Origin: JAJDTQ01 sp963422385
Lineage (GTDB): Bacteria; Desulfobacterota; Binatia; UBA9968; JAJDTQ01
Assembly (NCBI GenBank): GCA_963422385.1
Contig: OY729432.1
Span: 2,728,001-2,792,000 of the forward strand
Direction: 5' to 3'
Length of the DNA stretch: 64,000 bases
Part shown: piece after piece, positions 36,454 through 45,628 of the stretch
Numbering within the stretch: position 1 is the stretch's first letter
Layout of the letters: each line of letters starts with the position of its first letter
Made by a program: the position numbers and the translations under genes
Notes under the pieces: generated by a model
What the model was told of the DNA's origin: nothing
The model's database searches: none
Seen by the model: only the letters and a program-made list of their open reading frames with translations

Positions 36454-38529
36454 ATGACCGAAAGCACCGAAAGAACCACCATTCTCCCGGCAGCCAACCT
36501 GCTGCACGCCAAGAGCGTGGCCATCGTCGGCGCCTCGCCCAAGGGCAACTGGCCCAACCTGCTGTTTGACAGCCTCAAGGCCGCGGAGTTCCCGGGCAAG
36601 GTCTTCCTGATCAATCCCAACTACCAGGAAATCTGGGACGCGCCCTGCTATCCGAGCCTGGATGCGCTGCCGGAGCCCCCAGAGCATCTGCTGATGCTGG
36701 TGCCGACCCGGGCGGTGATCCCCACCCTCAAGCAGGCCGCGCCGCTGGGCGTCAAGGCGGCCACCATCTACAGCGCGGGCTTCGGCGAGGGGACCGATCC
36801 CAGGAGCCACGAGCGGGGCCGTGAGCTGGCCGAGTTCTGCGAGGAGAGCGGCATCGTCTGTTGCGGCCCCAACTGCATGGGCGCCGCGTCGGTGAACCAG
36901 CGCATGATGACCTATGCCCAGCGCCAGCCGTTGCTCAAGCCCGGCCCCGTGGCCGCGGTGTTCCAGAGCGGCGGCTCCTTGGGCAACTGGATGAAGGGCG
37001 CGGCGGAGCGCGGCATCGGTTTCAGCTACGCGATTTCCAGCGGCAACGAGGTGAGCCTGGACGTGGTCGACTACATGTCCTTTCTGATCGACGATACCGA
37101 TACGAAGATCATCGTGCTCATGGTGGAAGGCATCCGGCGCCCGAAGACGTTCCTGGAAATGGCCGCCCGGGCGCTGGAGAAGGACAAGCCCATCATCGTG
37201 GTGAAGCTCGGCCGCTCGGAGATGGGCAAGCGCCAGGCCATCTCGCACACCGGCTCCCTGGCGGGCGACGACGAGGTCTTCTCGGCGGCGTGCGACCGCT
37301 ACGGCATGGTCCGTTGCCACAGCCTGGAGGACCTCACGGAGATGACGCTGGCGTTCCTGCCGGGCCGGCGGCCACGGGGCGGGCGCGCGGCCATCGTGGT
37401 GAACTCCGGCGGCATGAAGGGCATCCTGCTGGACCACATCGAGGAGGTGGGGATCGAGCTGGCCACCCTGAGCGATGCATCCAACCAGGCGCTTCGTCCC
37501 CTCATCCCCGACGACCTGGTGGTGGAAAACCCGCTGGAGTGCGGCGTGGCCGGCTTCGGCAACGAGAACACCTTCGCCGAGATCGTGCGTATTCATGCCG
37601 AGGATGACGGCGTGGACCTGCTGGCCATTCACGGCGAGTTGCCGCGCTTCGGCGAAAAGCGCAATCCCGAGCTTCTGAAAAGGATTTCCCGGAGTATCGA
37701 CAAGCCCATCGTCGCCCATGCCCGTTCCACCTACAGCCTGATGGAGGAAAGCCGCGCCTTTCAGGAGGCTTCGGAGTTGCCGCACCTGCAGGGCATCAAG
37801 GCCACGTTGCGGGCGCTCAACGGTTTGGGCGCCTACGGCCACCGCCGGCGCGTGGGTATCCCGCCCGTCCCCGCGGCCGACGGCAATCCGGAGGATCTGG
37901 AAGGGGCCGCCTGGCGGCAGCAATTGGCCGCGTGCGGCCTGACGCCTCCGGCGGAAGCCGTGGCCGCCACCGCGGCGGATGCCGCCGCCAGGGCCGGGGA
38001 GATGGGCTTCCCGGTGGTGTTGAAGCTCCAGTCGGCGGAGGTGGTGCACAAGACCGAGGTGGGCGGTGTGGTGCTGGGGCTGGAATCAGCCGACCGGGTC
38101 GAGCAGGCCGGGGCGGAGCTGCTGGCCAAGGGGCCGCCGGGGTCGAAGCTGCTGGTGCAGGAAATGGTCAGCGGCACCGAGGTCATCCTCGGAGCCCGGC
38201 TCGACCCGCAGTACGGCCCCTTCGTCATGGTCGGTCTGGGCGGCATCTTCGTGGAGGTGCTCAAGGACGTGGCGTTGCGCCTCATTCCGATCACCACCGA
38301 GGACGCGCAAGCCATGCTCAGGGAGCTCAAGGGCTACAAGATTCTCGATGGAGTCCGCGGACAGAAGCCCCGGGACGTCGACGCGCTGGTCCGGGCCATC
38401 ACCGGCCTGTCCGGTCTGTTCGCCGCGCATCGAGCCCATCTGAGCGACCTGGAGATCAATCCGTTGCTCGTCAAGGAAGCGGGGGCGGGGGTGGCGGCCG
38501 TGGACGTGAGAATCGTCAGACACCGGTAG
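36454..38529 (+). CDS. ADP-forming acyl-CoA ligase, FerA-like
   Basis: A 691-residue NDP-forming acyl-CoA synthetase. Domains in order: CoA-binding Rossmann (KSVAIVGASPKGNWPN, near residue 20), succinyl-CoA-ligase-like domains with the phospho-acceptor histidine in RQAISHTGSLAGDDEV (near residue 270), and a C-terminal ATP-grasp domain (FPVVLKLQSAEVVHKTEVGG, LVQEMVSGTEVILG, LSDLEINPLLV). The feruloyl-CoA synthetase FerA belongs to this family, and the hydratase/lyase genes upstream would use its product. It therefore probably activates a hydroxycinnamate or similar acid. The ATG at 36454 follows GGAAAGAAG; upstream codons lack similarity. Confidence 0.82.
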   Translation: MTESTERTTILPAANLLHAKSVAIVGASPKGNWPNLLFDSLKAAEFPGKVFLINPNYQEIWDAPCYPSLDALPEPPEHLLMLVPTRAVIPTLKQAAPLGVKAATIYSAGFGEGTDPRSHERGRELAEFCEESGIVCCGPNCMGAASVNQRMMTYAQRQPLLKPGPVAAVFQSGGSLGNWMKGAAERGIGFSYAISSGNEVSLDVVDYMSFLIDDTDTKIIVLMVEGIRRPKTFLEMAARALEKDKPIIVVKLGRSEMGKRQAISHTGSLAGDDEVFSAACDRYGMVRCHSLEDLTEMTLAFLPGRRPRGGRAAIVVNSGGMKGILLDHIEEVGIELATLSDASNQALRPLIPDDLVVENPLECGVAGFGNENTFAEIVRIHAEDDGVDLLAIHGELPRFGEKRNPELLKRISRSIDKPIVAHARSTYSLMEESRAFQEASELPHLQGIKATLRALNGLGAYGHRRRVGIPPVPAADGNPEDLEGAAWRQQLAACGLTPPAEAVAATAADAAARAGEMGFPVVLKLQSAEVVHKTEVGGVVLGLESADRVEQAGAELLAKGPPGSKLLVQEMVSGTEVILGARLDPQYGPFVMVGLGGIFVEVLKDVALRLIPITTEDAQAMLRELKGYKILDGVRGQKPRDVDALVRAITGLSGLFAAHRAHLSDLEINPLLVKEAGAGVAAVDVRIVRHR

Positions 38530-38679
38530 CGCCGCTTGGACGGGGCCCGGCCACGGGCCCTCCGAGGCATCATTCCGTTTTCAACCTGAACGGTGAGGGA
38601 CGTGTCCCCGGCGCCGGATTACCGGAGCGCCCGGCGCGTTGCGCGTCCTGACGCTCGACTACATCACCTGCCCTGCGAC

Positions 38680-38925
38680 ATGACCTTTCTCGAAAAGATC
38701 GCCGCGGCATTGATGGCCGGTTCCTGGGTGGTGACCGCCGGTATCCTGCTGCTGCCCTTTCTGGACATGGAGTACAACCGGCTGGTGGTGGCGGCCGGCG
38801 TGTACCTCGCCAGCCAGGTGATCTTCTGGACCGGTTGCGCCATCGGCGGCCGGGAACTGGTGCGGCGCTACCGGAAACGGGTCCCGTGGCTCTCGTGGGA
38901 CAACTGGTTCGGGAAAGAGGGTTGA
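38680..38925 (+). CDS. Small two-helix membrane protein (transporter suffix-like)
   Basis: An 81-residue protein with two predicted membrane helices (AALMAGSWVVTAGILLLPFL and VVAAGVYLASQVIFWTGCAI), then GGRELVRRYRKRVPWLSW. The pattern (helix, PFL, helix, FWxG, GRELxxRYR, W) resembles the short transporter-suffix domain family. Role unknown. It lies between the ligase gene and the converging ligA-like gene. Confidence 0.6.
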   Translation: MTFLEKIAAALMAGSWVVTAGILLLPFLDMEYNRLVVAAGVYLASQVIFWTGCAIGGRELVRRYRKRVPWLSWDNWFGKEG

Positions 38926-38943
38926 ACGGGCTCCGGGGTTCGG

Positions 38944-39255
38944 TCACGTCTCGAAATCCGGATAGCCCGCCTCGGCCGCCTTGGCCTTGTAGTCCTCCAC
39001 CAGCTCTTCCCGGTCCGTCTCCCTGCGCCAGACGGCCTCGGTGAAGCTCCACAGCAGGAACGGGTGCGCGCCCATGGCGTAGAGTCTGCCGTAGTCGCGC
39101 CGCTCCAGCGCGCGCCGCTCTTCCGGAGTGAACCGGAGCCGTTCCCCCTTCTCCCATTGGGCCACGAAGCCCGGCGGGTTCTCCACGTAGGCGTCTTCCG
39201 CGTTCTCGTTCATGTTCACCACGTGCATGAACTTGTCCACCAGATACTTGCTCAC
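38944..39255 (-). CDS. LigA-like alpha subunit of class III extradiol dioxygenase
   Basis: A 103-residue protein starting at GTG 39255, whose GTGA overlaps the stop of the ligB-like gene by four bases. The helical pattern (KFMHVVNMNENAEDAY, GLT-less EERRALERRDYGRLYAMGAHPFLL) fits the small LigA subunit that covers the active site of LigB. A longer open frame extends upstream but lies inside the ligB gene. With the next gene it forms a protocatechuate-4,5-dioxygenase-type enzyme. Confidence 0.8.
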   Translation of the reverse strand: MSKYLVDKFMHVVNMNENAEDAYVENPPGFVAQWEKGERLRFTPEERRALERRDYGRLYAMGAHPFLLWSFTEAVWRRETDREELVEDYKAKAAEAGYPDFET

Positions 39256-40112
39256 AGGCTCGCTCCTTCCTCCTCCCGTTCCCAGGCGAAGAACGGTACC
39301 GCGGGAAATCCCGCATCGAGCCCCTCGGCATGGGTGGGAGACGCCCCACTGGCCACGCCCATGGCCATCAGGAAGTTGAGAAAACCCAGCGTCATGTTGC
39401 CGGACGGGATCATCTTCTCGAAGGTGCAGGCCCGTGCCGCCGCGTCGATGTCGCCGGTGGTGATCCATCCCACGGCACGGGCGTCGAAATCCGGGTCCGT
39501 CAGGCGCCGCTCGAACTGCCTGGGGCCACCCACCTCCAGTGACAGGTGGCCGCTCACGAGGACGCCGATGCGCTTGTCGTCCGGGAGGCCGTCAATGACC
39601 GACCGGATGGCCTGCCCCACCTCATGGAAGCGGCGGGCGGTGGGAAGCGGCGGCGCGATGCAGTTGGTCAGGATGGGTACGATGGGGATGTCCATCTCCG
39701 GCCGGACGAACAGCATGGGAACCACGATGGAGTGATCGACGGTGAGCTCGCTCGAATAGGCGAAGTCCACGCCGCGGTCAAACGCGCCTTCCAGCAGCCG
39801 GTTGCAGAGGTCCAGGTCGCCGGCAAGGTCGCACTCCGGCAGGCCGAACTCCCGCACCTCGTCGTAGAAGGTGCCGTGAAACCGGTCCATCTTCCCGATC
39901 ATGAAAGCCGGCATGTTGTCCATGAAGAACTGGTGCAGATGGTCGTTGCCGATGGTGATCAGCACGTCCGGCTTGTGGTGCGCCAGCTTGTCCCGCATCA
40001 TCGCGATTCGTTCCCGGACCTTGGCCGCCCCCGGCGGTTGCTGCGCCTGCTTGAACAGCCTGGGCATGAAGGGGTTGTGGGTGATGCCGAGCATGGTGAC
40101 CAGTTGCGCCAT
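39252..40112 (-). CDS. LigB-like catalytic subunit of class III extradiol ring-cleavage dioxygenase
   Basis: A 286-residue protein of the LigB family, which opens catechol-type rings next to the hydroxyls using Fe(II). The iron-binding His of ITHNPFMP (near residue 12) and a second His in NDHLHQFF (near 57) are present. The catalytic-base region (ELTVDHSIVVPM) and the Glu-bearing GHLSLEVGGP segment follow. AAGGAAACG precedes the ATG. With the LigA-like subunit it could cleave protocatechuate, gallate or a related acid, the natural end product of hydroxycinnamate breakdown in this cluster. Confidence 0.85.
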   Translation of the reverse strand: MAQLVTMLGITHNPFMPRLFKQAQQPPGAAKVRERIAMMRDKLAHHKPDVLITIGNDHLHQFFMDNMPAFMIGKMDRFHGTFYDEVREFGLPECDLAGDLDLCNRLLEGAFDRGVDFAYSSELTVDHSIVVPMLFVRPEMDIPIVPILTNCIAPPLPTARRFHEVGQAIRSVIDGLPDDKRIGVLVSGHLSLEVGGPRQFERRLTDPDFDARAVGWITTGDIDAAARACTFEKMIPSGNMTLGFLNFLMAMGVASGASPTHAEGLDAGFPAVPFFAWEREEEGASL

Positions 40113-40175
40113 GGTTCGTTTCCTTTCGTTTGAAATACCGCCTCGTCAGCGAGGCGTCGGGAGAATGCGGATACG

Positions 40176-41276
40176 CTACACTGCATTAGGGTAGGGGAGG
40201 GGTTGGCCAGGTGCAACAGGCGGGTTCTCCGCCTGGGCCAGGGTGGGGTCGAGGATGATCTTGCCGATGACCCGCCCCTGCTCCAGAAGTCCGTGCGCCT
40301 CCTTCACCGCTCCAAGTGGCATGATCCGGTCGATGATGGCCCGTATCGAGCCGCGGGCGGCCAGTGACAGGGCCAGATCCACGTCACTCCGGCCGGCTCC
40401 GGGCTGACCGATGATGCGGATGCGCTTGAGGTAAAGGCGTTTCACGTCCAACGGCACGGTGCCGCCGCCGTGGGCGCCCGCGGTCACCAGACGGCCCGAG
40501 AAGGCGAGGCTGTTGAAGGCCCCCGGCCACAACGTGGGATCGGCGATGTTCTCGAACACGACGTCGGCGCCGTGGTCTTCCGTGATGCGAAGCACTTCCT
40601 GCTCCAGATCCTGTTGGCGGTAGTTGACGGTGAACTCGGCGCCATACTCCCGGGCGGTTTCCGCCCGGGAGTCGGAGCCGGCCGCGGCGATGACCCGGGC
40701 GCCCCGATGCCGGGCGATCTGCACGCCGCAGCTTCCGAGCGCACCCGCGGCCCCCATGATCAGCACCCATTCGTTCTCCTCGAGTTGTGCGTGGTTGAGC
40801 AGAAGGTTGATGGCCGTGGGGAAGTGACGGGTGATCACCGAGGCTTCGGCGAAGGACAGGTTGTCCGGGATGGTGAAGACGTTCTCCACCGGCACGGTCA
40901 CGTACTCCGCGTAGCCGCCCCAGCGGTCGAGTCCCAGATGCTTGCTCCGGGGACACGAGTCCTCGCGGCCCATGCGGCAGAACCGGCAGTCGCCGCAGCG
41001 TATGGACGCGACCACCGACACCCGCTCGCCCAGACGCGCTGCGGGCACTCCGGCGCCGGTGTCCACGATCACCCCCGCGGGATCGGCCCCGAGCACCACG
41101 GGAAAACGGAGGTTGGTGCGGTAGCGTCCCTCCCGCACCTTGAGGTCCAGCGTTTGATTGACCGAAACGGAATGAACCCGGATCAACACCTCGCCCGACG
41201 CGGGCGAAGAGGTGGGAAGCTCCTCCATCCGCAGCACGTCCGCGTCACCGAATTCGCGCAGTGTAACGGCCTTCAT
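40176..41276 (-). CDS. Zinc-type medium-chain alcohol dehydrogenase / quinone reductase
   Basis: A 366-residue MDR protein: GroES-like N-terminal domain, structural-zinc cysteines in CGDCRFCRMGREDSC (near residues 95-110) and an NAD(P) Rossmann motif GAAGALGSCGVQIA near 175. The usual catalytic-zinc Cys (CH or CR at about 40) is replaced by VNQTLDLKVREG, so it may be a zinc-structured reductase rather than a classical alcohol dehydrogenase. It may act on aldehydes or enones of the aromatic pathway. No clear ribosome site precedes the ATG. Confidence 0.78.
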   Translation of the reverse strand: MKAVTLREFGDADVLRMEELPTSSPASGEVLIRVHSVSVNQTLDLKVREGRYRTNLRFPVVLGADPAGVIVDTGAGVPAARLGERVSVVASIRCGDCRFCRMGREDSCPRSKHLGLDRWGGYAEYVTVPVENVFTIPDNLSFAEASVITRHFPTAINLLLNHAQLEENEWVLIMGAAGALGSCGVQIARHRGARVIAAAGSDSRAETAREYGAEFTVNYRQQDLEQEVLRITEDHGADVVFENIADPTLWPGAFNSLAFSGRLVTAGAHGGGTVPLDVKRLYLKRIRIIGQPGAGRSDVDLALSLAARGSIRAIIDRIMPLGAVKEAHGLLEQGRVIGKIILDPTLAQAENPPVAPGQPLPYPNAV

Positions 41277-41367
41277 GGGAGGATGAATCTACTATGAAAC
41301 GGCCCGCGGGTGAACCCTGCCGGCCCGCGTTGACCACGAGATTCACCCTGTAGTATTCCCGAACCTC

Positions 41368-42552
41368 ATGAGCACGCGAAGCGAAGGCATCGAAGGTATT
41401 CTGGAAGGGTTGAGGTCCACGGATCTCCTGCTGAAGATGGACTGGGACGGATGGCTGGCCATGCCGGCGCCTTACGGGGAGGTGGGGTTCGCCAGCCGGG
41501 AGGTGACGGCGCGGTACGAGCGGAACGGCTACGAGTGGGACATTCACGGCACGCTCTACACGCCGGACCGGGAAGTCGATGCCCGCCGCGCCATCGTCGT
41601 GTTTCACGGCGGTGCCGGCAGCGAGCGCATCATGGACCTGACGCCCGACGGCCGCCCGGGTCTGGCCCGGGCGCTGGCGGTGCAGGGATTCAGGACGCTT
41701 TCCCTCACCTACCCGGGCCACTATCCGCCGGGCGGCGTCTGGCTGGAGCCCGTGCCGGAGCGCCTGCCGGTGTATCTGCTGAACCGGCAACTCCCGGCCG
41801 ACGAGATCCTGGACCGCAATCTCAAGTGTACGTTCAATACCATCCTGCAGGGCGCCGGCCTCCTCACCGACCGGCACCTGCCGGGCCGGGACGTGCTGGC
41901 CTTCGGCCATTCCACCGGCGGACCCATGGCCGCCCATCTGCACCGGTTCGTGAAACGCGTCCGTGTAACGGGACTGCCGGGTTTCGGCTCCGGCGGTCCC
42001 GACGGCTGGCGCAAGGAGTGGCGCGACCGCACCGGCGCGGAGGGGTACCGCGAGGTCCCCGTCGAGCAGATCTCCCGGCGCTCGCCCGAGAGCTTTCGCG
42101 CGGCGAGATATGAAGACCCGGAAGACCTGACCCCTTGGGGCGGTCCCGACGGATACATGGCGTGGGCCAATCCGTTGAGGTCCCAGATGAAGACCAGCCT
42201 GTGCGACAACCAGCACAACGCCGCCGTCGGGATCCTCGACCGGTACGTGGAGCGCACCGGCCTGCCGCGAGAGGAATACTACGATCATCTCCAGGACCCG
42301 GATCCCGAGTGGCTGAAGGGCATCGGCGTGCTCCTGGCGGTGGGCGAGAACGACAGGGGGCACTGGATCAGGGGCGACCGGCTGGAGGACAAGCGCGAGA
42401 TGTTCATGGGCGCCAGGTACGCCGCGGCGACCCGCGTAGCCCACGTGGTCCTGATCCCTCGTTACGGCCACGTGGGCTACGCCGAGCTGCACAACGAGAA
42501 GATCGCGCACCTGTGGCTGTGGGCGGTGAAAGATGGATACTTCGACGGTTAG
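41368..42552 (+). CDS. Alpha/beta hydrolase
   Basis: A 394-residue protein with an alpha/beta-hydrolase core: VVFHGGAGSERI (oxyanion region, about residue 75), the nucleophile elbow AFGHSTGGPMAAH (Ser near 178) and a late RYGHVGYAELHNEK supplying the histidine. A large helical cap lies between. It probably hydrolyses an ester or lactone. It diverges from the MDR gene and converges with another alpha/beta hydrolase gene. Confidence 0.75.
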   Translation: MSTRSEGIEGILEGLRSTDLLLKMDWDGWLAMPAPYGEVGFASREVTARYERNGYEWDIHGTLYTPDREVDARRAIVVFHGGAGSERIMDLTPDGRPGLARALAVQGFRTLSLTYPGHYPPGGVWLEPVPERLPVYLLNRQLPADEILDRNLKCTFNTILQGAGLLTDRHLPGRDVLAFGHSTGGPMAAHLHRFVKRVRVTGLPGFGSGGPDGWRKEWRDRTGAEGYREVPVEQISRRSPESFRAARYEDPEDLTPWGGPDGYMAWANPLRSQMKTSLCDNQHNAAVGILDRYVERTGLPREEYYDHLQDPDPEWLKGIGVLLAVGENDRGHWIRGDRLEDKREMFMGARYAAATRVAHVVLIPRYGHVGYAELHNEKIAHLWLWAVKDGYFDG

Positions 42553-42573
42553 CGGCGCGCCGGATCCGCCGCC

Positions 42574-43704
42574 TCATGCTGTCAGCTTCCGTTGCAGCCA
42601 CCCGGCCAGCGTGTGCAGCGCCGGCTCGTTGGATTTGCCGGGTACGCGGCCCATGTGGCCGCCGTCCGGGAAGATGCAAGCTTCCTTGGGGTCGCCGTGC
42701 TCCAGCAGCAGGTAGAAGTCGTCGATGGGATGTTGGTCGTCGAGCTTGCCGTTGACGAGCAGCAGCGGGGCGCACGGTTGGTCGATGAGTCCTTGGGCTA
42801 CCAGCGACAGCTTCGGCGCCTGCTTCAGGATCTCCTCCAGGTCACGGGTGCGGAAGATGTAGCCGCGCGCGTCCAGCAGGCTGGCCGGTCCCATGAGGTA
42901 CTGCTCCGCCCGTGTGGTCAACGCGGGCCGCAGCCACTCCTCCTGGAACGTCAGGTGCACGCCGCCGCCCCAGTCCACGGCTCCCTTGAGCCGCTTCCCC
43001 TCCACGTGGGCGACCTTCGCCGCCCAGTAGCCGCCGAAGCTTCCGCCCATGACGCCCAGGCGGGCACCGTCCACGTCCGGGCGCGTCTCCAGGTAGTCGA
43101 GGGCCGCGGAAAAGGTCCGCTCGGCCTTGGGATCGGACCCGAGAACGGGACTCTCGCCGACCCCGGGCATGTCGATGGTCATGGTCGCGAGACCCAGACG
43201 GTGGAATGCCTCGCTCGGCCTGCGCCGGTCCTCTTTCCAGCCGTCGACGCCGCCCCAATGGAGCACCACGGGAGGCCGGTGCGTGTTGCGGGGGATCTGG
43301 AGGTAGCAGATGACCGACTTTTCCTCGAAGGGGACCTCCACCCGCTCCACCGGGGGATCCATGTGCCGGGCCGCCCTTTGGAAATTGCGCAGGGACGCCC
43401 GGTAGCAGGCCATCTTTCCCGGCGTTGACGCCACCGGATAGCGGCCGATGCGATAGTAGTCGTAGGCGAGATAGAAGGACTCGCCACACGGCTCGCCGTT
43501 CCTCTCCTGCCGTTCGCCCAGCGCCTCGTACCGCTCCCCCATCCGGCTCCAGACATCCGCCCAGTGGTCGTCCTCGGTGGATTCGAGCCATCCGACCACC
43601 ACCTCGGCGTCCTCCGGCCTGACCCACTCGAAGGGGTTGGCGCGGCCGGCGCGTCGCAGGATCTCCGGCTTCAGTTCCTCGAGGGGGCGCATTCTCGACT
43701 CCAT
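42574..43704 (-). CDS. Alpha/beta hydrolase (FrsA/acetyl-xylan-esterase-like peptidase fold)
   Basis: A 376-residue protein with an N-terminal helical region (about 1-130), then an alpha/beta-hydrolase core: VLHWGGVDGWKED, ATMTIDMPGVGESP, nucleophile elbow VMGGSFGGYWAAK, an aspartate in LLVNGKLDDQHPIDD and a histidine in FPDGGHMGR. This layout fits dipeptidyl-peptidase/FrsA-like esterases. GGAGG sits five bases before the ATG at 43704, which I prefer to the adjacent ATG at 43707. Substrate unknown. Confidence 0.78.
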   Translation of the reverse strand: MESRMRPLEELKPEILRRAGRANPFEWVRPEDAEVVVGWLESTEDDHWADVWSRMGERYEALGERQERNGEPCGESFYLAYDYYRIGRYPVASTPGKMACYRASLRNFQRAARHMDPPVERVEVPFEEKSVICYLQIPRNTHRPPVVLHWGGVDGWKEDRRRPSEAFHRLGLATMTIDMPGVGESPVLGSDPKAERTFSAALDYLETRPDVDGARLGVMGGSFGGYWAAKVAHVEGKRLKGAVDWGGGVHLTFQEEWLRPALTTRAEQYLMGPASLLDARGYIFRTRDLEEILKQAPKLSLVAQGLIDQPCAPLLLVNGKLDDQHPIDDFYLLLEHGDPKEACIFPDGGHMGRVPGKSNEPALHTLAGWLQRKLTA

Positions 43705-43884
43705 CATGACCTCCGTTCGAGCGCGGCACGAACCATGGAACAGATCGGATACCGGTGTCCGAGCTTAGGCGGCGGGTTGGGCAAACACAAGGGTTGTCCT
43801 GTAAACTGATGCGCGTACCGTTTATACAGGACACTATACCAGTATCTCGCTTGGCACCCAGGATATTGCCCGACGGAGGTTCCC

Positions 43885-43917
43885 ATGAATCATCGCCAGG
43901 TTGGAGCGCAATCGTGA
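43885..43917 (+). CDS. Ten-codon upstream ORF coupled to the LLM oxidoreductase
   Basis: GGAGG lies five bases before an ATG that opens a ten-codon frame (MNHRQVGAQS). Its TGA overlaps the GTG start of the oxidoreductase. This arrangement could bring ribosomes to the GTG, which has no ribosome site of its own. No other support. Confidence 0.3.
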   Translation: MNHRQVGAQS

Positions 43918-44888
43918 CGACGGAACGAAGGGTCGGCGTCGAGATACCCGGATCCGATGTCCGGGAGGTGCTGGGCGACATACGCCAGGCCGAAACCCTG
44001 GGGATCCAGGCCGTGTGGCTGACCACCGGCGGTCCCAGGACCGCGGACGACAACATCCGCCGGGATACGCCGAGCATCCTGGCGGCCGCGGCCATGTGCA
44101 CCCGAACCATCCGGCTCGGCACGGCCATTGTGCTGACGTGGCCTCGCCATCCCCTTTCCTTTGTCGAGTACTGCGAGGCCATGGCTCAACTCGCTCCGGG
44201 CCGTTTCCGCCTCGGCGTGGGGCCGGGCAACAAGGCCCCCATCGAGCGTACCTACGGGTTCGCTTTCGAGCGCCCGCTGGGCCATCTCACCGAATACGTG
44301 CAGATCGTGCGGGCGGTGCTGCGCGAGGGCGCGGTGGATTTTACCGGACGCCATTATCGCGCACGGACCGCGGACAACGTTCCCGTGGACGTGCCCGTCA
44401 TGATCTCGGCCGTGCGGCCGAAGTCCTTCGAACTGGCCGGAGCGTACACCGACGGCGCCATAAGCTGGCTGTGTCCCGGCGCCTATTTGCGTGACTTCGC
44501 CGTGCCGGCCGTGGTTGCAGGCGCGGAGAAGGCCGGGCAACCGGCGCCTCCGCTCATCGCCCACGTGGCGCTGAGCCTCCACGAGGACTGGGACGAAGTC
44601 GAAGGCGTGGCGAGGGAACGCTTCGACTCGTACATGCGGCGCGATCCCTATGTCGAGATGTACCGCCTCGCCGGCTTCACCGAAGCGGCGGAAAGAGCCT
44701 GGAGCACGCCGATGCTGAAGTCGTTGGTGGTGTCGGGTGACGAAGCGGAAGCGGAGCGGCGGCTGCACGAGCTGTTCGCTTTCGGAGCCGGGGAGATCAT
44801 GGTCAGCGTGCTGCCCGCGGGCAGGGACCCCGATGCCAGCCGGCGGCGCACCCTGCAATTCCTGGGCGAGTTCGCACGTACCCTGTAA
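43914..44888 (+). CDS. LLM-class (luciferase-like, F420- or flavin-dependent) oxidoreductase
   Basis: A 324-residue TIM-barrel protein of the luciferase-like monooxygenase family: AETLGIQAVWLTTGG near residue 25, RTIRLGTAIVLTWPRHPL, LAPGRFRLGVGPGNKAPIERTYG and PVMISAVRPKSFELAG. The branch resembles methylene-tetrahydromethanopterin-reductase-like F420 enzymes. I start at GTG 43914, where similarity begins; the ten-codon ORF just upstream may deliver ribosomes. Substrate unknown; the neighbours suggest acyl-CoA or aromatic metabolism. Confidence 0.82.
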   Translation: MTTERRVGVEIPGSDVREVLGDIRQAETLGIQAVWLTTGGPRTADDNIRRDTPSILAAAAMCTRTIRLGTAIVLTWPRHPLSFVEYCEAMAQLAPGRFRLGVGPGNKAPIERTYGFAFERPLGHLTEYVQIVRAVLREGAVDFTGRHYRARTADNVPVDVPVMISAVRPKSFELAGAYTDGAISWLCPGAYLRDFAVPAVVAGAEKAGQPAPPLIAHVALSLHEDWDEVEGVARERFDSYMRRDPYVEMYRLAGFTEAAERAWSTPMLKSLVVSGDEAEAERRLHELFAFGAGEIMVSVLPAGRDPDASRRRTLQFLGEFARTL

Positions 44889-45033
44889 ACCGTTACGTTG
44901 CCCGAAAACCTGACGGCTTGTGGACGGTATGAGCGCGGGCGGGTTTGAAGCCCGCCCCCAACATCCGGACTCGATGGAACCGGCGCCCGCCACGGGCTTT
45001 GAAGTCCCGAGCCGCGGCAGCCGGGGCCAGGCG

Positions 45034-45465
45034 TCAGATGTAGTACATGTGCGGCCGGTCGTCCGGCTCGCAAACATCGGCGAGGGTGGCGCCGTCGATG
45101 ATTGCCTCCATGGCGGCGGTCGCCTGCCTCCAGATCTCCAGCACCCGCCGGGCCGCCACCGAGTCGGCCGTGTATTTCCGCAAGCTTTCCTCCGGCCCGG
45201 TCACCGGCCCGCTCAAAACCTCCAACACTTCCCTTAGCGGAATCTGGTCAGGCGGCCGCGTGAGGTAGTATCCGCCGCCGGGTCCCCTGTTGGCGCGCAC
45301 GAGGTCGGCCTGTTTCAGCGAGATCATGATCTGGCCCAGGAACTCTTCGGGGATCGCCTTCCTTGCCGCGATCTCCTTCACCTGAATCGGCGTTTTGGCG
45401 GCCCAACGACGCGCGAGTTCCTCCAGAGCAAGAATCCCGTATGTACCGCGAGAGCTGATTTTCAT
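45034..45465 (-). CDS. Rrf2-family transcription regulator (CymR-like)
   Basis: A 143-residue protein with the Rrf2 winged helix-turn-helix: MKISSRGTYGILALEELA, VKEIAARKAIPEEFLGQIM (recognition helix region) and NRGPGGGYYLTRP wing. It has a single cysteine near the C-terminus (DVCEPDD) and so lacks the three-cysteine cluster of IscR/NsrR, which points to the CymR type that controls cysteine and sulfur genes. It diverges from the sulfite reductase operon, its likely target. AGGGAAC precedes the ATG at 45465. Confidence 0.85.
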   Translation of the reverse strand: MKISSRGTYGILALEELARRWAAKTPIQVKEIAARKAIPEEFLGQIMISLKQADLVRANRGPGGGYYLTRPPDQIPLREVLEVLSGPVTGPEESLRKYTADSVAARRVLEIWRQATAAMEAIIDGATLADVCEPDDRPHMYYI

Positions 45466-45548
45466 GCGTTCCCTTTGGATAGACGGCGTGTTGCCGAGCC
45501 TGAACCTTGTAGTGGGTGATCCTCGTAAGGATCGTATTCTAGCACCGG

Positions 45549-45610
45549 TTGACAAACAGGCTCCAGCACAATAATAGAGTATTCTAATTAAAAAACTATT
45601 TTATTTGTTA
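45549..45610 (+). promoter_or_regulatory. Sigma-70 promoter and possible Rrf2 operator of the sulfite-reduction operon
   Basis: TTGACA (45549-45554) is followed after exactly 17 bases by TAATAG (45572-45577), a strong sigma-70 promoter pointing at the sulfite reductase gene. The AT-rich stretch 45570-45610 (with ATTCTAATTA and AAAAACTATTTTATT) stands out in this GC-rich DNA and overlaps the -10, where an Rrf2 repressor would bind. Confidence 0.6.
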
Positions 45611-45628
45611 TCCAATGGGGTCTCAGCC

